DNA from: Lepus europaeus
Taxonomy: Eukaryota > Chordata > Mammalia > Lagomorpha > Leporidae
Assembly: GCF_033115175.1 (NCBI RefSeq)
Contig: NC_084830.1
Coordinates: forward strand, 116,958,709-117,022,708
Length of the DNA stretch: 64,000 bases
Direction of reading: 5' to 3'
A program made the position numbers and the translations under genes. This document shows, in pieces, positions 43,655-54,479 of the stretch (positions within the stretch are counted from its first letter, which is position 1; every line of letters starts with the position of its first letter). The notes under the pieces were generated by a model that worked only from the letters and a program-made list of their open reading frames with translations, did no database searches and had not been told where the DNA came from.

Positions 43655-43990
43655 GTAAAGATGAAGGGATGAAAGCGTATATAACAAATCAGCTCAAAGC
43701 GTAGTGGCATAAAATATCCATTTGTTATGCTCTGTGGCTCAGAAATTCAGACAGTACGCAGCAGCTCTGCCTTGTCTCTGCTTCCTGTTGGCTGGACCCT
43801 CTGCTGGAAGACTTGAAAGCTGAAGTCATCAAGCATCTGAAGGCTCATTCATTCAGATGTCTGGCAGTCAATGCTGGCTTCAGCAGGAGAACTTAGCCAA
43901 GACAAGTGTCAGCTGGAATCCATACACATGACCTCTATCTGTTGGGCCTGGGCCTCCTCACACCATGACAGCTTGGGACCCATACAGTGT
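43655..43990 (-). mobile_element. Ancient LTR-like repeat, family uncertain
   Basis: GCGTAGTGGCATAAAATATC CATTTGTTA, TCTGTGGCTCAGAAATTCAG, GAAGTCATCAAGCATCTGAA GGCTCA and CTGGCTTCAGCAGG parallel a widespread mammalian LTR-type repeat in reverse (..ACTTAGTGGCTTAAAACAAC..TCTGTGGGTCAGGAATTC..GAAGGCTTGACTGGGG). I cannot fix the name. Confidence 0.4.
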
Positions 43991-44340
43991 TTCCCAGAAG
44001 ACCAGGTGAAGCATACCATGTCTTAGTATCATTGACCTAAAACATCCAGGGAACTGATAGATTAACATGTCATTGGTGGTCATCCAGGAAAGAGAATACA
44101 TTATTTGAACCACTATCTTGGTCCACATGGTATCTTCTTGGGAAGTAAGAGAAAAGGCTGCCAAAGGATAAAAACTAAACTTGTTAAGTTGCTAAACTTT
44201 GAATTTACTGAATATTTATCAAAAAAAGCCATTTCATACCTGAAGAATTTTAATTAACTTTAAACATGAAATTTAAATATTTTCTTTTGTCCACTGAAAC
44301 AGAAATCCAAAACAAGATGAAATCAGTCATAAAAATCATA
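43991..44340. other. Unique sequence, no feature seen
   Basis: No gene or recognised repeat; the target of a SINE insertion begins at 44341. Confidence 0.5.
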
Positions 44341-44357
44341 AAAAAGAGGCACTTTAT

Positions 44358-44666
44358 CTAGTCCCGGTCGGGGCACCGATCCTGTCCCGGTTGCCCCTCT
44401 TCCAGGCCAGCTCTCTGCTGTGGCCAGGGAATGCAGTGGAGGATGGCCCAAGTGCTTGGGCCCTGCACCCCATGGGAGACCAGGATAAGCACCTGGCTCC
44501 TGCCATCGGATCAGCGCGGTGCGCCGGCCGCAGTGCGCTACCGCGGCGGCCATTGGAGGGTGAACCAACGGCAAAAGGAAGACCTTTCTCTCTGTCTCTC
44601 TCTCTCACTGTCCACTCTGCCTGTCAAAAAAAAAAAAAAAAGATAAAAAAATTAAAAAATAAAAAA
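44358..44666 (+). mobile_element. CSINE, young subfamily, 5'-truncated, with TSD
   Basis: The copy begins inside the tRNA-like region (CTAGTCCCGGTCGGGGCACC), lacking about 50 bp of head including the A box, and continues to the TCTGCCTGTC-A-rich tail. A perfect 17-bp duplication aaaaagaggcactttat lies at 44341-44357 and 44667-44683, so it was truncated at insertion. Confidence 0.95.
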
Positions 44667-44683
44667 AAAAAGAGGCACTTTAT

Positions 44684-45045
44684 GTCTGAGTTGAAATACA
44701 TAAATCATTGGTCCTACTAAACTAGGAATTTAACTCTCAATGTTTAAAAAAAAACATGGTTTTCCTTAGATATAATCTACTTGGGGTGATGAACTGTGGT
44801 TTTTTTCCATTCATTTAACCCTTTTTATTGAATGTCTACCATGAATAACACATTCTGTAGAAAATAAAATACAGAAATAAATGGCACAGCTCCTACCAAA
44901 AAGGGGATCAGCATTCTTAGCACAGAAAGAAAACAAATAATTATTTTAACAAGGGAGTCCCATGGGTTCATTCAAAAAGTAGGGAATCCATATATGGTTT
45001 AAAGACCTCAGGAGAGAATGTACGTATCATCAAAGTTCTAAATCA
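44684..45045. other. Unique sequence, no feature seen
   Basis: Nothing recognised. Confidence 0.5.
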
Positions 45046-45246
45046 GGGGTGGAGAATGTTCAGCCCAAACCACATTAAAGGCCACAAAATCATTTGTTCT
45101 GGCCCTGCCAAGGCAACCACAGGAAAGACTAGAAATTCAATTTATCTACAGCAGGCTAATGTTTTAAGCAGATGATTTTTAAGGCCAGTGAATTATGTCA
45201 TAAATATCCAAATGGCCCTTGACAGAGAAAAAGGTTCCTGACACAT
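45046..45246 (+). mobile_element. Possible hAT-like DNA repeat
   Basis: CAGGGGTGGAGAATGTTCAG CCC at the left and GGCCCTTGACAGAGAAAAAG GTTCCTGAC at the right are rough inverted partners, and AAAATCATTTGTTCTGGCCC matches the GGGCCA/GGCCC style of mammalian hAT MITEs. Family not identified. Confidence 0.4.
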
Positions 45247-45348
45247 GCTTTAAACAAGCTAGGAAAAATATGCCAAATTCCCAGACATTTCATTACCATC
45301 TGCTTATCCCAGTGGTTAGTGCAGACCAGCAGTTAAGTTAGGGGTAGC

Positions 45349-45719
45349 AGAGGGGCCATCATTTTGGTACAAATAGGTTAAGACATCACTTTCAATATCA
45401 GCATCCCATATCGCAGTGCCTGAACAAATCGTAGCTGCTCCACTTCCAATCCAGCTTCCTGCTAGAAAGCCTAGGAAGGCAGCAGAGGAACAGACAAGCA
45501 CTTAGGCCTCTGCCATTCATGTGGGAGACCAGGATGATCTCAGCTTTAGCCTGGCCCAGGCCTATCTGTTGCAGCCATGTGAAGAGTGATGAAACACTCT
45601 TGATGAAACACAGATGAAAGATCTCTGTGAGTGTGTATGTGTTTGTGAACATGTGTGCATGTGTGTCTCCCTCTGTGTTGTACTGCCCTTCAAATAAACA
45701 AATTAATCTGCCTTTAAAA
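45349..45719 (+). mobile_element. CSINE with TG tract
   Basis: GAGGGGCCATCATTTTGGTA CAAATAGG head, CAGCATCCCATATCGCAGTG, CCTGCTAGAAAGCCTAGGAA, a GTGTGTATGTGTTTGTG tract and CTTCAAATAAACAAATTAAT tail. Sense copy with a small internal duplication (GATGAAACAC twice at 45588-45611). Confidence 0.85.
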
Positions 45720-46235
45720 ATCAGAGTACATTAATTTATTCCACGGGCTAATTAGCTCTGTATACAAACTGTGTCCCAAATCAAAAAGATTCATTCCTTT
45801 TTCCAGTCACTGTCTTGGAAATGTGCAATTAGGTATAGGACGTATACCCAAGTATGAATTACCTTAATGCTTACTAGCTTCTGACTGTGGCTCCATTATA
45901 CAGTGTTACCCTGAGGCTGGGGAGAAGAGAGAGATGTCAACTGTGAACCATTCTGGGGCCCTGGACTTATCATATTTCACCAAATCTGAGACATCTCAAA
46001 ATATAAGACGTCCTGTTATTTTCTTTACCTCTAGGAAGGACAAATGATGTCAAATAACTTATGGCACTAGGCTAACACATTCTCAATTGCATATCATAGC
46101 CCAAATTTAGAGAGGTAAAAGTATTTTAAAACTTTCATCTCACCACCAAGGAGAGAGGATATCATAGGAGAAACCCTAACAGATCTCCAGGTAAAAATGA
46201 TAGTAAGAGAAGTTCTGGTTCTCGGGATAAAAAAA
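45720..46235. other. Unique sequence, no feature seen
   Basis: Left flank of the BRIX1 retrocopy; nothing recognised. Confidence 0.5.
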
Positions 46236-47358
46236 TTTTTTTTAATTAGCTCTAGTGCAATTTTATTTAGAAAAAGAACATTGTTAAGATTTTAAATGTT
46301 TCTTAAGTATCATACTACATAGACTGTACACAGACCTAGAAAATAAAAGTATTACACACTGAGTACAGAATAAATACACAGTAACTAAAAATCTAGTTAT
46401 CCACTGATTCATTCTTCATTCCTTCTGTTCACCTCCCATTCCATTTTTCTTTGCCTCTTGTAAATCTTTACCTTGTTTTCTTTGAAATCAACTTTAGGTT
46501 CTGGTTTTACCTGCTGTATTTCTATTGATTTCACCTCCGCTGGAGTAACAAAAATATCTGCAGTGGGATCATGGGGGAAGAGTAGTATTTTGCTCTTTCT
46601 TTTTCATTTTCTACTCATCCTTTACTTGCTGTTTCTCTGTGTGTTATGCAGCTGTGATGGATCTTACACTACACCGATGCATGGCTGTTTGACTAGCAGT
46701 GAGGATTTTGGTCCTCCAAAACTCCCCTGGAAAAATTTCTACGAGATTTTAACAAAAATGAGGTCCTATTTCTAAAAGAGCAGCACGTTCCACGACCTGA
46801 AAATTCTCTAACCACATCCTACCATCCAAAATGGAGAAAGTAAACACATGGTCCATAATGGTTGACTTTGAGATGATACCATAGTGTACTAAAGATCGAA
46901 ATCAAGAGTTAACAAAGCATAATGTGGTAATTCACCAAAAGCAAAATCAGAGGACAAAAGTTTCAAACAGTTTCCAGTCATCTTTAGTTCAGCTAGGGTA
47001 TGAACATTTTGAACAACGAATTTAGCAGATGACGCATGAGGTGAATTTGGTGGCCATAAATATAGAGATCCTGTTTTTTCTTAGCTTCAAAATAGATGCC
47101 TGTATTGCAGTTTTTCATTTCACAGACCTCATCAATCACAAATAATTTATCTTTATGGTTTTATTATCCGCTTTAGCATGAGGCATCAGCATTCTCAAGC
47201 CCTCAATTAAATGTCTTGTCCTGAAATTTTCTTCAGGAAGGAATCAGTTCCTTGTTTTCCCATTTGCCCTTGCAAACAGGACCAGGAATATGGTTTCTCT
47301 TCTTCATCCACCTCTTCTGTCATGAAGCACCATTTTGCAGGTGGTCCAGCATCTTTTT

Positions 47359-47392
<34 letters not shown>

Positions 47393-47442
47393 CTTCTTCG
47401 CCTGAAACATCAAGATTCCACACCACTTCCTCCTGGTTGGCT
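46236..47442 (-). pseudogene. BRIX1: BRIX1 processed pseudogene
   Basis: Minus-strand retrocopy of BRIX1 (BRX1), a nucleolar factor for 60S ribosome assembly. Translation fragments follow the protein in order: QAKKLKKK..DAGPPAKW, EEVDEEE near the N-terminus; MKNCN.. and YFEAKKKQDLY; LAELKMTGNCLK; then QGSFGGPK.. and KQQVKD further on; and a PADIFVTPAEVKSIEIQ-type segment near 46540. No introns are present. The 3'UTR, an AATAAA (minus, 46267-46262) and an 8-base A tail at 46243-46236 are retained. Frameshifts, stops (e.g. after ISGQDI) and an A-run of about 30 (plus T, 47361-47391) disable it. The 5' end stops about at the start codon, so no promoter came with it. Confidence 0.93.
47361..47391. 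repeat. Poly(T) run inside BRIX1 pseudogene
   Basis: About 31 consecutive T on plus. It lies where the parent coding sequence has an A-rich lysine stretch, so it most likely grew by slippage and is not a SINE tail. Confidence 0.9.
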
Positions 47443-47457
47443 AGGACAAAAATTCTT

Positions 47458-47788
47458 TTTTTAAGATTTATTTATTTATTTAAAAGTCAGAGTTACACAA
47501 AGAGAGAAGAAGAGGCAGGGAGAGAGAGGTCTTCCATCCGCTGGTTCACTCCCCAACTGGCAGCAACAGCCAGAGCTGAGCCGATCCAAAACCAGGAACC
47601 AGGAGCTTCTTCCGGGTCTTCCCACGTGGGTGCAGGGGCCCAAGGACCTGGGCCATCTTCTACTGCTTTCCCAGGCCACACCAGAGAGCTGGATCAGAAG
47701 TGGACCAGCAAGGACTTGAACCAGCGCCCATATAGGATGCCAGCACTGCAGGCAGCGGCTTTTACCTGCTACACCAGTGCTGGCCCTT
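47458..47788 (-). mobile_element. CSINE (ATAAAT tail) with TSD
   Basis: TTTAAGATTTATTTATTTAT TTAAAAGTCAGAGTTACAC, CGCTGGTTCACTCCCCAACT, GCCCATATAGGATGCCAGCA and ACACCAGTGCTGGCCC. Duplication of 15 bp with one mismatch: aggacaaaaattctt at 47443-47457 and aggataaaaattctt at 47789-47803. It landed at the 5' edge of the BRIX1 copy. Confidence 0.95.
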
Positions 47789-47803
47789 AGGATAAAAATT
47801 CTT

Positions 47804-48225
47804 AAATGGGAATTGTTTTCAACAGATTTAAATTGTAACCTCCTTTCATGGCCCACAGAGCCTGGTAGAGTCTCGATTGTGGCTACCACTCTGGATTCTT
47901 CTGAGCCAGCATGCTCTCCATTTGCTCCATCTCCACCTACTTGGCCTACCAGGTTGTGGGGTGAACACAATAGATTCTTTCCTGGCTTGGTCTCATACTT
48001 TCTCTTTCCTCTATCTGAAACCACCTTTACACATTCACAGAGTGACCCTTTACTGCATTTCTCTGCTTTAGAGTCAACTTCACTATTTTGGAGTACTCTC
48101 TATATCTACCACATCCTTTCTAGAATAATTACAGGTTTTTTTTCTTGTTTACTTTCTATTTCTTTCACCAATGTAAATTCGTGAAAATCCTTCATTAGTA
48201 TGGGGAACTAGTCTTTTTCAATTTG
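47804..48225. other. Unique sequence, no feature seen
   Basis: A 135-codon frame (47777-48184) crosses it but starts within the SINE edge and shows no recognisable domain. Confidence 0.5.
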
Positions 48226-48337
48226 AGCAAAAGGTTCAGGGAAAACGAAATTAAAAGATGTTTATTTGGTGCAAAAAAAGGTTGAAATTCCTACGTATGA
48301 GGAGTCTTCAAAAAGTTCTTGCAAAATATATATTGTT
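48226..48337 (+). mobile_element. MITE-like repeat, copy 4
   Basis: AAACGAAATTAAAAGATGTT TATTTGGTGCAAAAAAAGGT TGAAATTCCTACGTATGAG matches the interior of copies 1-3, and GGAGTCTTCAAAAAGTTC at 48301-48318 is the conserved terminal sequence. Arrangement suggests two abutting partial copies. Confidence 0.5.
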
Positions 48338-48676
48338 TTTAGACTTATTTATCCATTTGAAATTCAGAGTTAAGAGAGAAAGAGAGGAAAAGACAGAAAG
48401 AGAGAAAGAGAGTTCTTCCAGCCACTGGTTCACCCCTTGAAGTGGCTACAATAGTCAGGGCTCAGTCAGGCCAAAGGCAAAAGCCAGGAGCTTCATGGGT
48501 CTCCCACACGGCTGGTAGGGGCCCAAACACTTCAGCCATCTTCTGCTGCTTTTTTCCCAGGTCATTAGCAGGGAGCTGAATTGGATGTGAAGCAACTGGG
48601 ACATGAACAGTATACATATGAAATGTCAGTATTAGAGGAAGCAGTTTTACCCACTATGCCAGAATGCCAGCCTCAG
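48338..48676 (-). mobile_element. CSINE, antisense
   Basis: TTTTTAGACTTATTTATCCA TTTGAAATTCAGAGTTAAG, CACTGGTTCACCCCTTGAAG, CTTCTGCTGCTTTTTTCCCA and CACTATGCCAGAATGCCAGC C. Confidence 0.85.
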
Positions 48677-48930
48677 AAAACACATGTTTTTAAAAATCTA
48701 TGCAGGATTTCTAATTTTTGCATAATAATAAAAAAGTTAATAAACATGTTACTTCTATTTTTCTGCAGAATTTTGAAATAGCCAATATTAAAAGAACTCC
48801 TAAGAAATAAGAGACATGAAATAAACATATTTGAATAAATGATAGTCATTCAAAAGCAGGAAAAGAATGAAGGTATTTAACCAACCCTGAATTTCTGATT
48901 CTTGTGAATGAGGAGACAATTATAAAAATG
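48677..48930. other. Unique sequence
   Basis: Short AT-rich spacer; nothing recognised. Confidence 0.5.
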
Positions 48931-49185
48931 GAACCGGGTCATGCCAATTACAGTACCTCTCGTGATGCAGCATCCCATATCAGAATGCCAATTCAAGTCC
49001 CAGCTGTTCTGCTTCTGATTCTGCTACGTATTAACATGCATGGGAAAGCAGTGGAGGATGCCACAGGTGAGTGTACCTGCTTCTCATGCAGGAGACCCAG
49101 ATGGAGTTCCAGGCTCCTGGCTTTGGCCTGGTTCAGACCTAGCTGTTGTAGTCATTTGGGGAGCAAAGTAGCAGATGAAGTTCTT

Positions 49186-49227
<42 letters not shown>

Positions 49228-49262
49228 ACTCTGATTTCCAAATAAACAAACCTTTTTTTAAA
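48931..49262 (+). mobile_element. CSINE with long CT tract
   Basis: GCAGCATCCCATATCAGAAT, TTAACATGCATGGGAAAGCA, TTTGGGGAGCAAAGTAGCAG, about 18 CT units (49186-49224) and TTTCCAAATAAACAAACC tail. The head (48931-48965) is decayed. Confidence 0.85.
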
Positions 49263-49275
49263 AGTTCTCTTTGTA

Positions 49276-49578
49276 GGGCCGGCACTGTGGCATAGTAGGC
49301 TAAGCCTTTTTCTGTGGCACCAGAATCCTATATAGGCATCAATTCATGTCCCAGCTGCTCCTCTTCCAATCCAGCTCTCTGCTTATGGTCTGGGAAATCA
49401 GTGGAAGATGGCCCAAGTGCTTGGGCTCCTGCACCCACATGGGAAACCCAGAAGAAGTTCCTGCATCCTGGCTTGACATCTGTCCACTCCAGCTGTCGTG
49501 AACACTTGGGGAGTAAATCTGCAGATGGAAGGCCTTCCTCTCTGACTTTCCTTCTCTCTGTATATATTCCTCTAAACT
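49276..49578 (+). mobile_element. CSINE (AATAAAT tail)
   Basis: GGGCCGGCACTGTGGCATAG head, ACTTGGGGAGTAAATCTGCA GATGG, and tail TCTAAACTAAATAAATAAAA shared as the target of the next insertion. Confidence 0.92.
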
Positions 49579-49592
49579 AAATAAATAAAAAT

Positions 49593-49904
49593 ATTTTTTT
49601 GACAGGCAGAGTGGACAGTGAGAGAGAGAGAGAAAGGTCTTCCTTTGCCATTGGTTCACCCTCCAATGACCGCCATGGCTGGCACAGAGCGCTGATCCGA
49701 AGGCAGGAGCCAGGTGCTTCTCCTGGTCTCCCATGGGGTGCAGGGCCCAAGCACTTGGGCCATCCTCCACTGCACTCCCAGGCCACAGCAGAGAGCTGAC
49801 CTGGGGGGCAACCAGGACAGAATCTGGCGCCCCAACCAGAACTAGAACCCGGTGTGCTGGCGCAGCAAGGCGGAGGATTAGCCTAGTGAGCCGTGGCGCC
49901 GGCC
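49593..49904 (-). mobile_element. CSINE, young subfamily, inserted in another SINE's tail
   Basis: TTTTTTTGACAGGCAGAGTG GACAG start, TTGGTTCACCCTCCAATGAC, ending GAGCCGTGGCGCCGGCC. Perfect 14-bp duplication aaataaataaaaat at 49579-49592 and 49905-49918, made from the preceding SINE's A-rich tail. The two lie tail to tail. Confidence 0.95.
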
Positions 49905-49918
49905 AAATAAATAAAAAT

Positions 49919-50879
49919 GGCGGAGGAGGAGGAGGAGGAGAAACAAGTTCTATTTGTGAACTGAGCATTCCTTATCCTCACTTCAAAGGACTCAATCTCA
50001 TTTACTATAGGAATAATAAGGTCACCACAGATAAAGACAACAAAGTGATAATCTGCAGTTTCAGGGGAATGACAAGAATCATTTGAGGTTTAAAGAAAGA
50101 ATATGAATAAGGCAATAAGAAGTCACTGTGAGGTGTCAGGATCATCCACCATAAGAGAATCATTCCCCAAGTGCTTACAGGTGCCAAATACTGCAGGTAT
50201 TACAGAATGACTTCAATGGCCAACTCCAATAGATTCGCATTTCTATTAACCTTCCTTAGGTCTTCATATGGTTCAAGCTAAGTAAGAATGTTTTAAACTG
50301 AACACAAAGGGAAGGGAAAAGCCTATTTATCTAGCGTGTTTGCATAAAAAAGAAAAAAGGATATAATATCAGCCATCTTCATGCTCCTTTCATCTATTTT
50401 TCCATCATCAATTTCAAAAATTAGGCATGCCATGCTTTGGGATAGATGTAGTTTATAGTCGGCCTGATGTTATGATTTTTCTAGAAATATCTTTTTCATG
50501 CCTGGAGGAACTAAAAGACTTGAGTAGAATCTTCAAGTTTTGTCTTGATGTTGTGATATAATACCATTTCCAAAAGATCCCTTGTCTGCCTAGAGCTCAG
50601 CAAGTTCAAAGGATCCCCCAACTTCTATTCACTTGAGAAGAATCAGTGTCTCGCGAGTGCCTCTCCTCCAAGGACAACAGAAAAGGAGTAGGGGAAATTC
50701 TTCATCCTAAAATACAGAAGAAACTAGAGGCAAGAATTATTGCCCAAACCATCTCATCTAATTTGTAGAGATTTAAGAAACAAGCATAATACACGAGAAA
50801 TTTATTCAGGTCACTTCCGGTTAACTAGCACAAACTTGTTTTTAATTCACTGCCATATCTTCAATGTTACCTTCAAAAG
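49919..50879. other. Unique sequence, no feature seen
   Basis: Starts with a small GGAGGA repeat (49922-49940); otherwise unremarkable. Confidence 0.5.
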
Positions 50880-52280
50880 CTGGATCCAATGAGACAAGGA
50901 AGCCTAGGATAACCTCCTCTATCCATCATAGCGCTAGATGTCCTAACAGTGGCAATTAGGCTGGAGAAAGAAATGAAAAGCATGCAAATTGGATAGGAAG
51001 AAATTAAATTGTCCCTGTTTGCAGACAAGGCAATCTTATAAATAGAAAATCTTAAAGACTCCATCAAAAACTTGTCAGAGCTAAGAAACAAATTCAGAAA
51101 CATTTCAGGATATAAAAATGAACACAGAAAAATCAGCATCACTTCAACACAGTAACAATAAACTACTTTAAAAAAGAAATCAATAAAACAATACTATTTA
51201 TGTTTCCAAAAGATAAGATACTTAGGAATGAACTGAACCAAGGAGATGAAGACCTGTATGCTAAAATCTATAAAACACTGATGGAGTAAATGGAAGAAGA
51301 TGCAAATAAATGTAAAGATATTCCTTGTTTACATATTGGAAGAATAAATATTGTTAAAATGTTCAAAACTACCTAAAGTGATCAACAGATTCAATGCAAT
51401 CCATATCAAAATTCTAAGGGCATTTTTCGTAGAAATACGAAAAATATCCTGAATTTCATAGGGAATCACAAAACACACTGAATTGTCAAAGTAAAACGAA
51501 TAAAGCTGCAGGTATCACACTACATGACTTCAAAACAGAATACAAAGATACAAACAGCAGCAAGCTACTGGCCTAAAAAGAGACCTACCAACCAACGGAA
51601 TAGAATACTTATACCATAAATAAATCCATGCATTTACAGTCAACTGATTTTGGAGAAGGCGTGGAGAATACACAGTGAGGAAAGAAGAATCTCCTCAATT
51701 AACGCTGTTAAGACAATTAATACCCACATGCATAAGAATGAAAATAGACCCTTATCTCACAAGATAAACAAAAATTAAGTCTACATGGATAAGAGACATA
51801 AATGTAACAATTGAAACTGTAAAACTGCTAAGGTAAAATCTTCATAACACTTGTCTGAGCAATGAATTTTTCAAAATAAACCCAAAGACACAGGCAAAAA
51901 AAACAAGCAAAAATAATCACATGAGATTATGTTAAATAAAAAAGCATTTACACAGCCAAGAAAACAATCAAGAGAGTGAAGAGACAACCTGCAGACTGGG
52001 AAAAAATATTTTCAAACATACATGTGATAAGCAGCTAATTCCTAAGTACATAAACTTAAACAACTGAAAAGTAAGGAAACAAACAGCTCAGCTTAAAAAT
52101 GGGCAGTTTCTGAACAGACATTTCTCAAAAGAAGACATACAAGTAGTCAAAACTCATAAGAAAAATTCACAAAATCACTCACCATCAGGGAAATGCAAGT
52201 CAAAACCACAATGAGATACCTTTCATACCTAATAGAATGGTTACTATAAAAAAAAAGATGAAAGTATTGGCAATGATGGC

Positions 52281-52301
52281 GGGGGGGGGGGGGGGAGGGG
52301 G
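52281..52301 (+). repeat. Poly(G) run in L1
   Basis: Fifteen G, one A, then five more G. Not part of the L1 consensus as I know it; probably a slippage expansion of a short G run. Confidence 0.9.
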
Positions 52302-52466
52302 AGAAATCCTTGTACACTGTTGGTGAGAATATAAATTAGTAATGCCATGATAGAAAAGATTAGAAGTTCCTCAAAAAATCAAAATAGAATGAATATATAA
52401 CCCAGAAATTCCACTACTGCATATGTACCCAAAGGCAGTGAAATCAGTATATCAAAGAGATGCCTG

Positions 52467-52807
52467 GAACCTGCACCATGGCACAATAGGTTAATCCTCC
52501 GTCTGTGGTACCAGCATCCCATATGGCGCCGGTTCTAGTCCCAGCTGCTCCACTTCCAATCTAGCTCTCTGCTATGGCCTGGGAAAGCAGTACAAGATGG
52601 CCCAAGTCCTTGGGCCCCTGCACCAATGTGGGAGACTAGGAAGAATCGTCAAGCTGCTGGCTGAGGATCAGTGCAGCTCCAGCCGTTGCAGTCATTTGGG
52701 AAGGGAACCAACGAAAGGAAGACCTTTCTCTCTGTCTCTCCCTCTCACTGTCTGTAACTCTACCTCTCAAATAAAATAAATAAAAGCTTTAAAAAAAAAA
52801 AAAAGAG
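52467..52807 (+). mobile_element. CSINE (CTACCTCTCAAATAAA tail) with TSD, nested in L1
   Basis: GAACCTGCACCATGGCACAA head, CAGCATCCCATATGGCGCCG, TTTGGGAAGGGAACCAACGA AAGG and tail TAACTCTACCTCTCAAATAA. Perfect 11-bp duplication agagatgcctg at 52456-52466 and 52808-52818. The body variant AAGAATCGTCAAGCTGCTGG is shared with the copy at 63007. Confidence 0.96.
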
Positions 52808-53434
52808 AGAGATGCCTGTGCTCTTATGTTCACTGAAGCATTTCTGTAGTAGCCAAGATGTGGTATCAACCTAAGTATTCATCAACACAGAATGCATAAA
52901 GAAAATGTGGTATACATACTCAATGAAATACTACTCGGTCTTTAAAAAGAAAGAAATCCTTACTACTTGCAATAACATGGGCAAACCCAGAGGGCATTAT
53001 TTTAAGTGAAATAAGCCAGGTACAAAGAGACAAATACTGCATGATCTCTTATGTATGGAGTTTTAAAAATCTGAATCTATAGAAGTAAAGTGCTGGTTCT
53101 GAGAGACTAGGACAGAGGGGGGAGATTAAGAAGACACTAGTCAAATGGTGCAAAATTTCACATAGGAGAAATAAGCTCAAGACTTCTATTGTATAAGATG
53201 GTGTGTAGAGTCAACAATATATTATGTATGTGAAAATTGCTGAGTGTCAATTTTAAGTGATACCACACAAATAAAGTACATGTGGTAATATATACATCTG
53301 GTTAGCTCAATTTAGCTATTCTACAATGTAAATATGCAAATATTTCAAAACAATATGTTGTACAAAATAATTATATACAATTATTTTCCATACAAAGTAT
53401 GATTAATTATTTTTTCTGTATCACGCCATTCTGC

Positions 53435-54430
53435 ACAACTAAGAAAACCATCAATGGAGTGCAAAGGAAATGAAGAAAATATTTGCAAACCATGCATCTG
53501 CTAAGGGGCTAATTTCCAAAATATGTAATGAATTTCTATAAGACAATAACTAATAAATGCATACATACACACATAAAGAGTCTGATTTTTTAAATGGGCA
53601 AAGGGCTTGAATAAACATTTCTCCAAAGGAGACATACTAATGGCCAACATGTACATACAAAGCTGCTTAACATCACTAATCATCAGGGAAACCAAATGAA
53701 GACTACAATAGCCAACTCAAACCCATTAAGATACTATTATCAAGAGAAAGCAGGATTGCAGGTGTTGGCAGGTTTGTGGGGAAACAGGAGCCTTGCATCC
53801 TGTTGGGGGCGGGGGGAGACTAAATGGTGCAGGCACTATAAATCCATGTGGGTGTCACTCGAGAAATTAAATCCACAACAATCATATGACTTGACAATCC
53901 AACTCTGCGGTGTACATCCAGGGAGGCCAAAATCAGGACATAGAGATCTCTGCCATCCCACCACCAGTGCAGCCTTGTTCCAAATAGCCAAGCCATAGGA
54001 ACAATCCAAAGGTCCAGCCACAGATGGATGGATAAAGAAATTCTGGCATATTCACAAGCATAATATTGTTCAGGACTAAAAGGAAGAAGCTCCTACCACT
54101 TGCAAACACATGGGTGAACCCAGAAGACATTGTAAGAAGTGAAATAAATCACAGGACAATTACTGCATGAATCCTCTGATGTGACCCATCTAAAATAGTC
54201 ACACAAAACAGGGAACCAAAGGATACTGGCGGCTGGGACTGAGGTGGGAAGACAAGGAACACATTGTTTTTCAATGGGGGTAGGGTACAGTTATGCAAGG
54301 TCAGCAGGTTCCGGAGAGCTTCTGTGAAAATGGTGTATACAGGGAACAAAACATTGCATGGGTAAAGCCCTGTTAGATGCAAAACTAAGATCAGTATTCT
54401 TACCACAAAGACACTCCTGGATGTGATGGG
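53435..54430 (+). mobile_element. Second old L1 fragment, sense
   Basis: ATTTGCAAACCATGCATCTG CTAAGGGGCTAATTTCCAAA, AAATGGGCAAAGGGCTTGAA TAAACATTTCTCCAAAGGAG, ATGGATGGATAAAGAAATTC TGGCATATTC and TGAAATAAATCACAGGACAA follow the end of ORF2. It repeats a region already covered by the first L1, so it is a separate, older insertion. No ORF survives. Confidence 0.9.
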
Positions 54431-54479
54431 CCGCTTAAAGTAAAGAACAGAAACTCAGTCTTAACTACTACTCATGAAT

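Larger units (their letters stand above)
50880..53400 (+). mobile_element. Old L1 (L1MA-like), sense, ORF2 3' half and 3'UTR
   Basis: Sense L1: TTGGATAGGAAGAAATTAAA TTGTCC, CAGACAAGGCAATCTTATAA (downstream of the RT catalytic box), AATATTGTTAAAATGTTCA, CAATGCAATCCATATCAAAA, GGGAAATGCAAGTCAAAACC, AAATGTGGTATACATACTCA ATG, and the 3'UTR GTTAGCTCAATTTAGCTATT CTACAATGT ending ATTATATACAATTATTTTC. Many stops; no frame above 90 codons. A SINE splits it at 52467-52807. Confidence 0.92.

Noticed and set aside
47361-47391. SINE or second retrocopy tail
   Set aside because: BRIX1 sequence continues on both sides, so it is an internal A-run expansion.
47476-48024. 182-codon minus-strand frame
   Set aside because: Most of it is a CSINE body; the remainder has no recognisable domain.
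49339-49968. 209-codon minus-strand frame
   Set aside because: It spans two tail-to-tail CSINEs.
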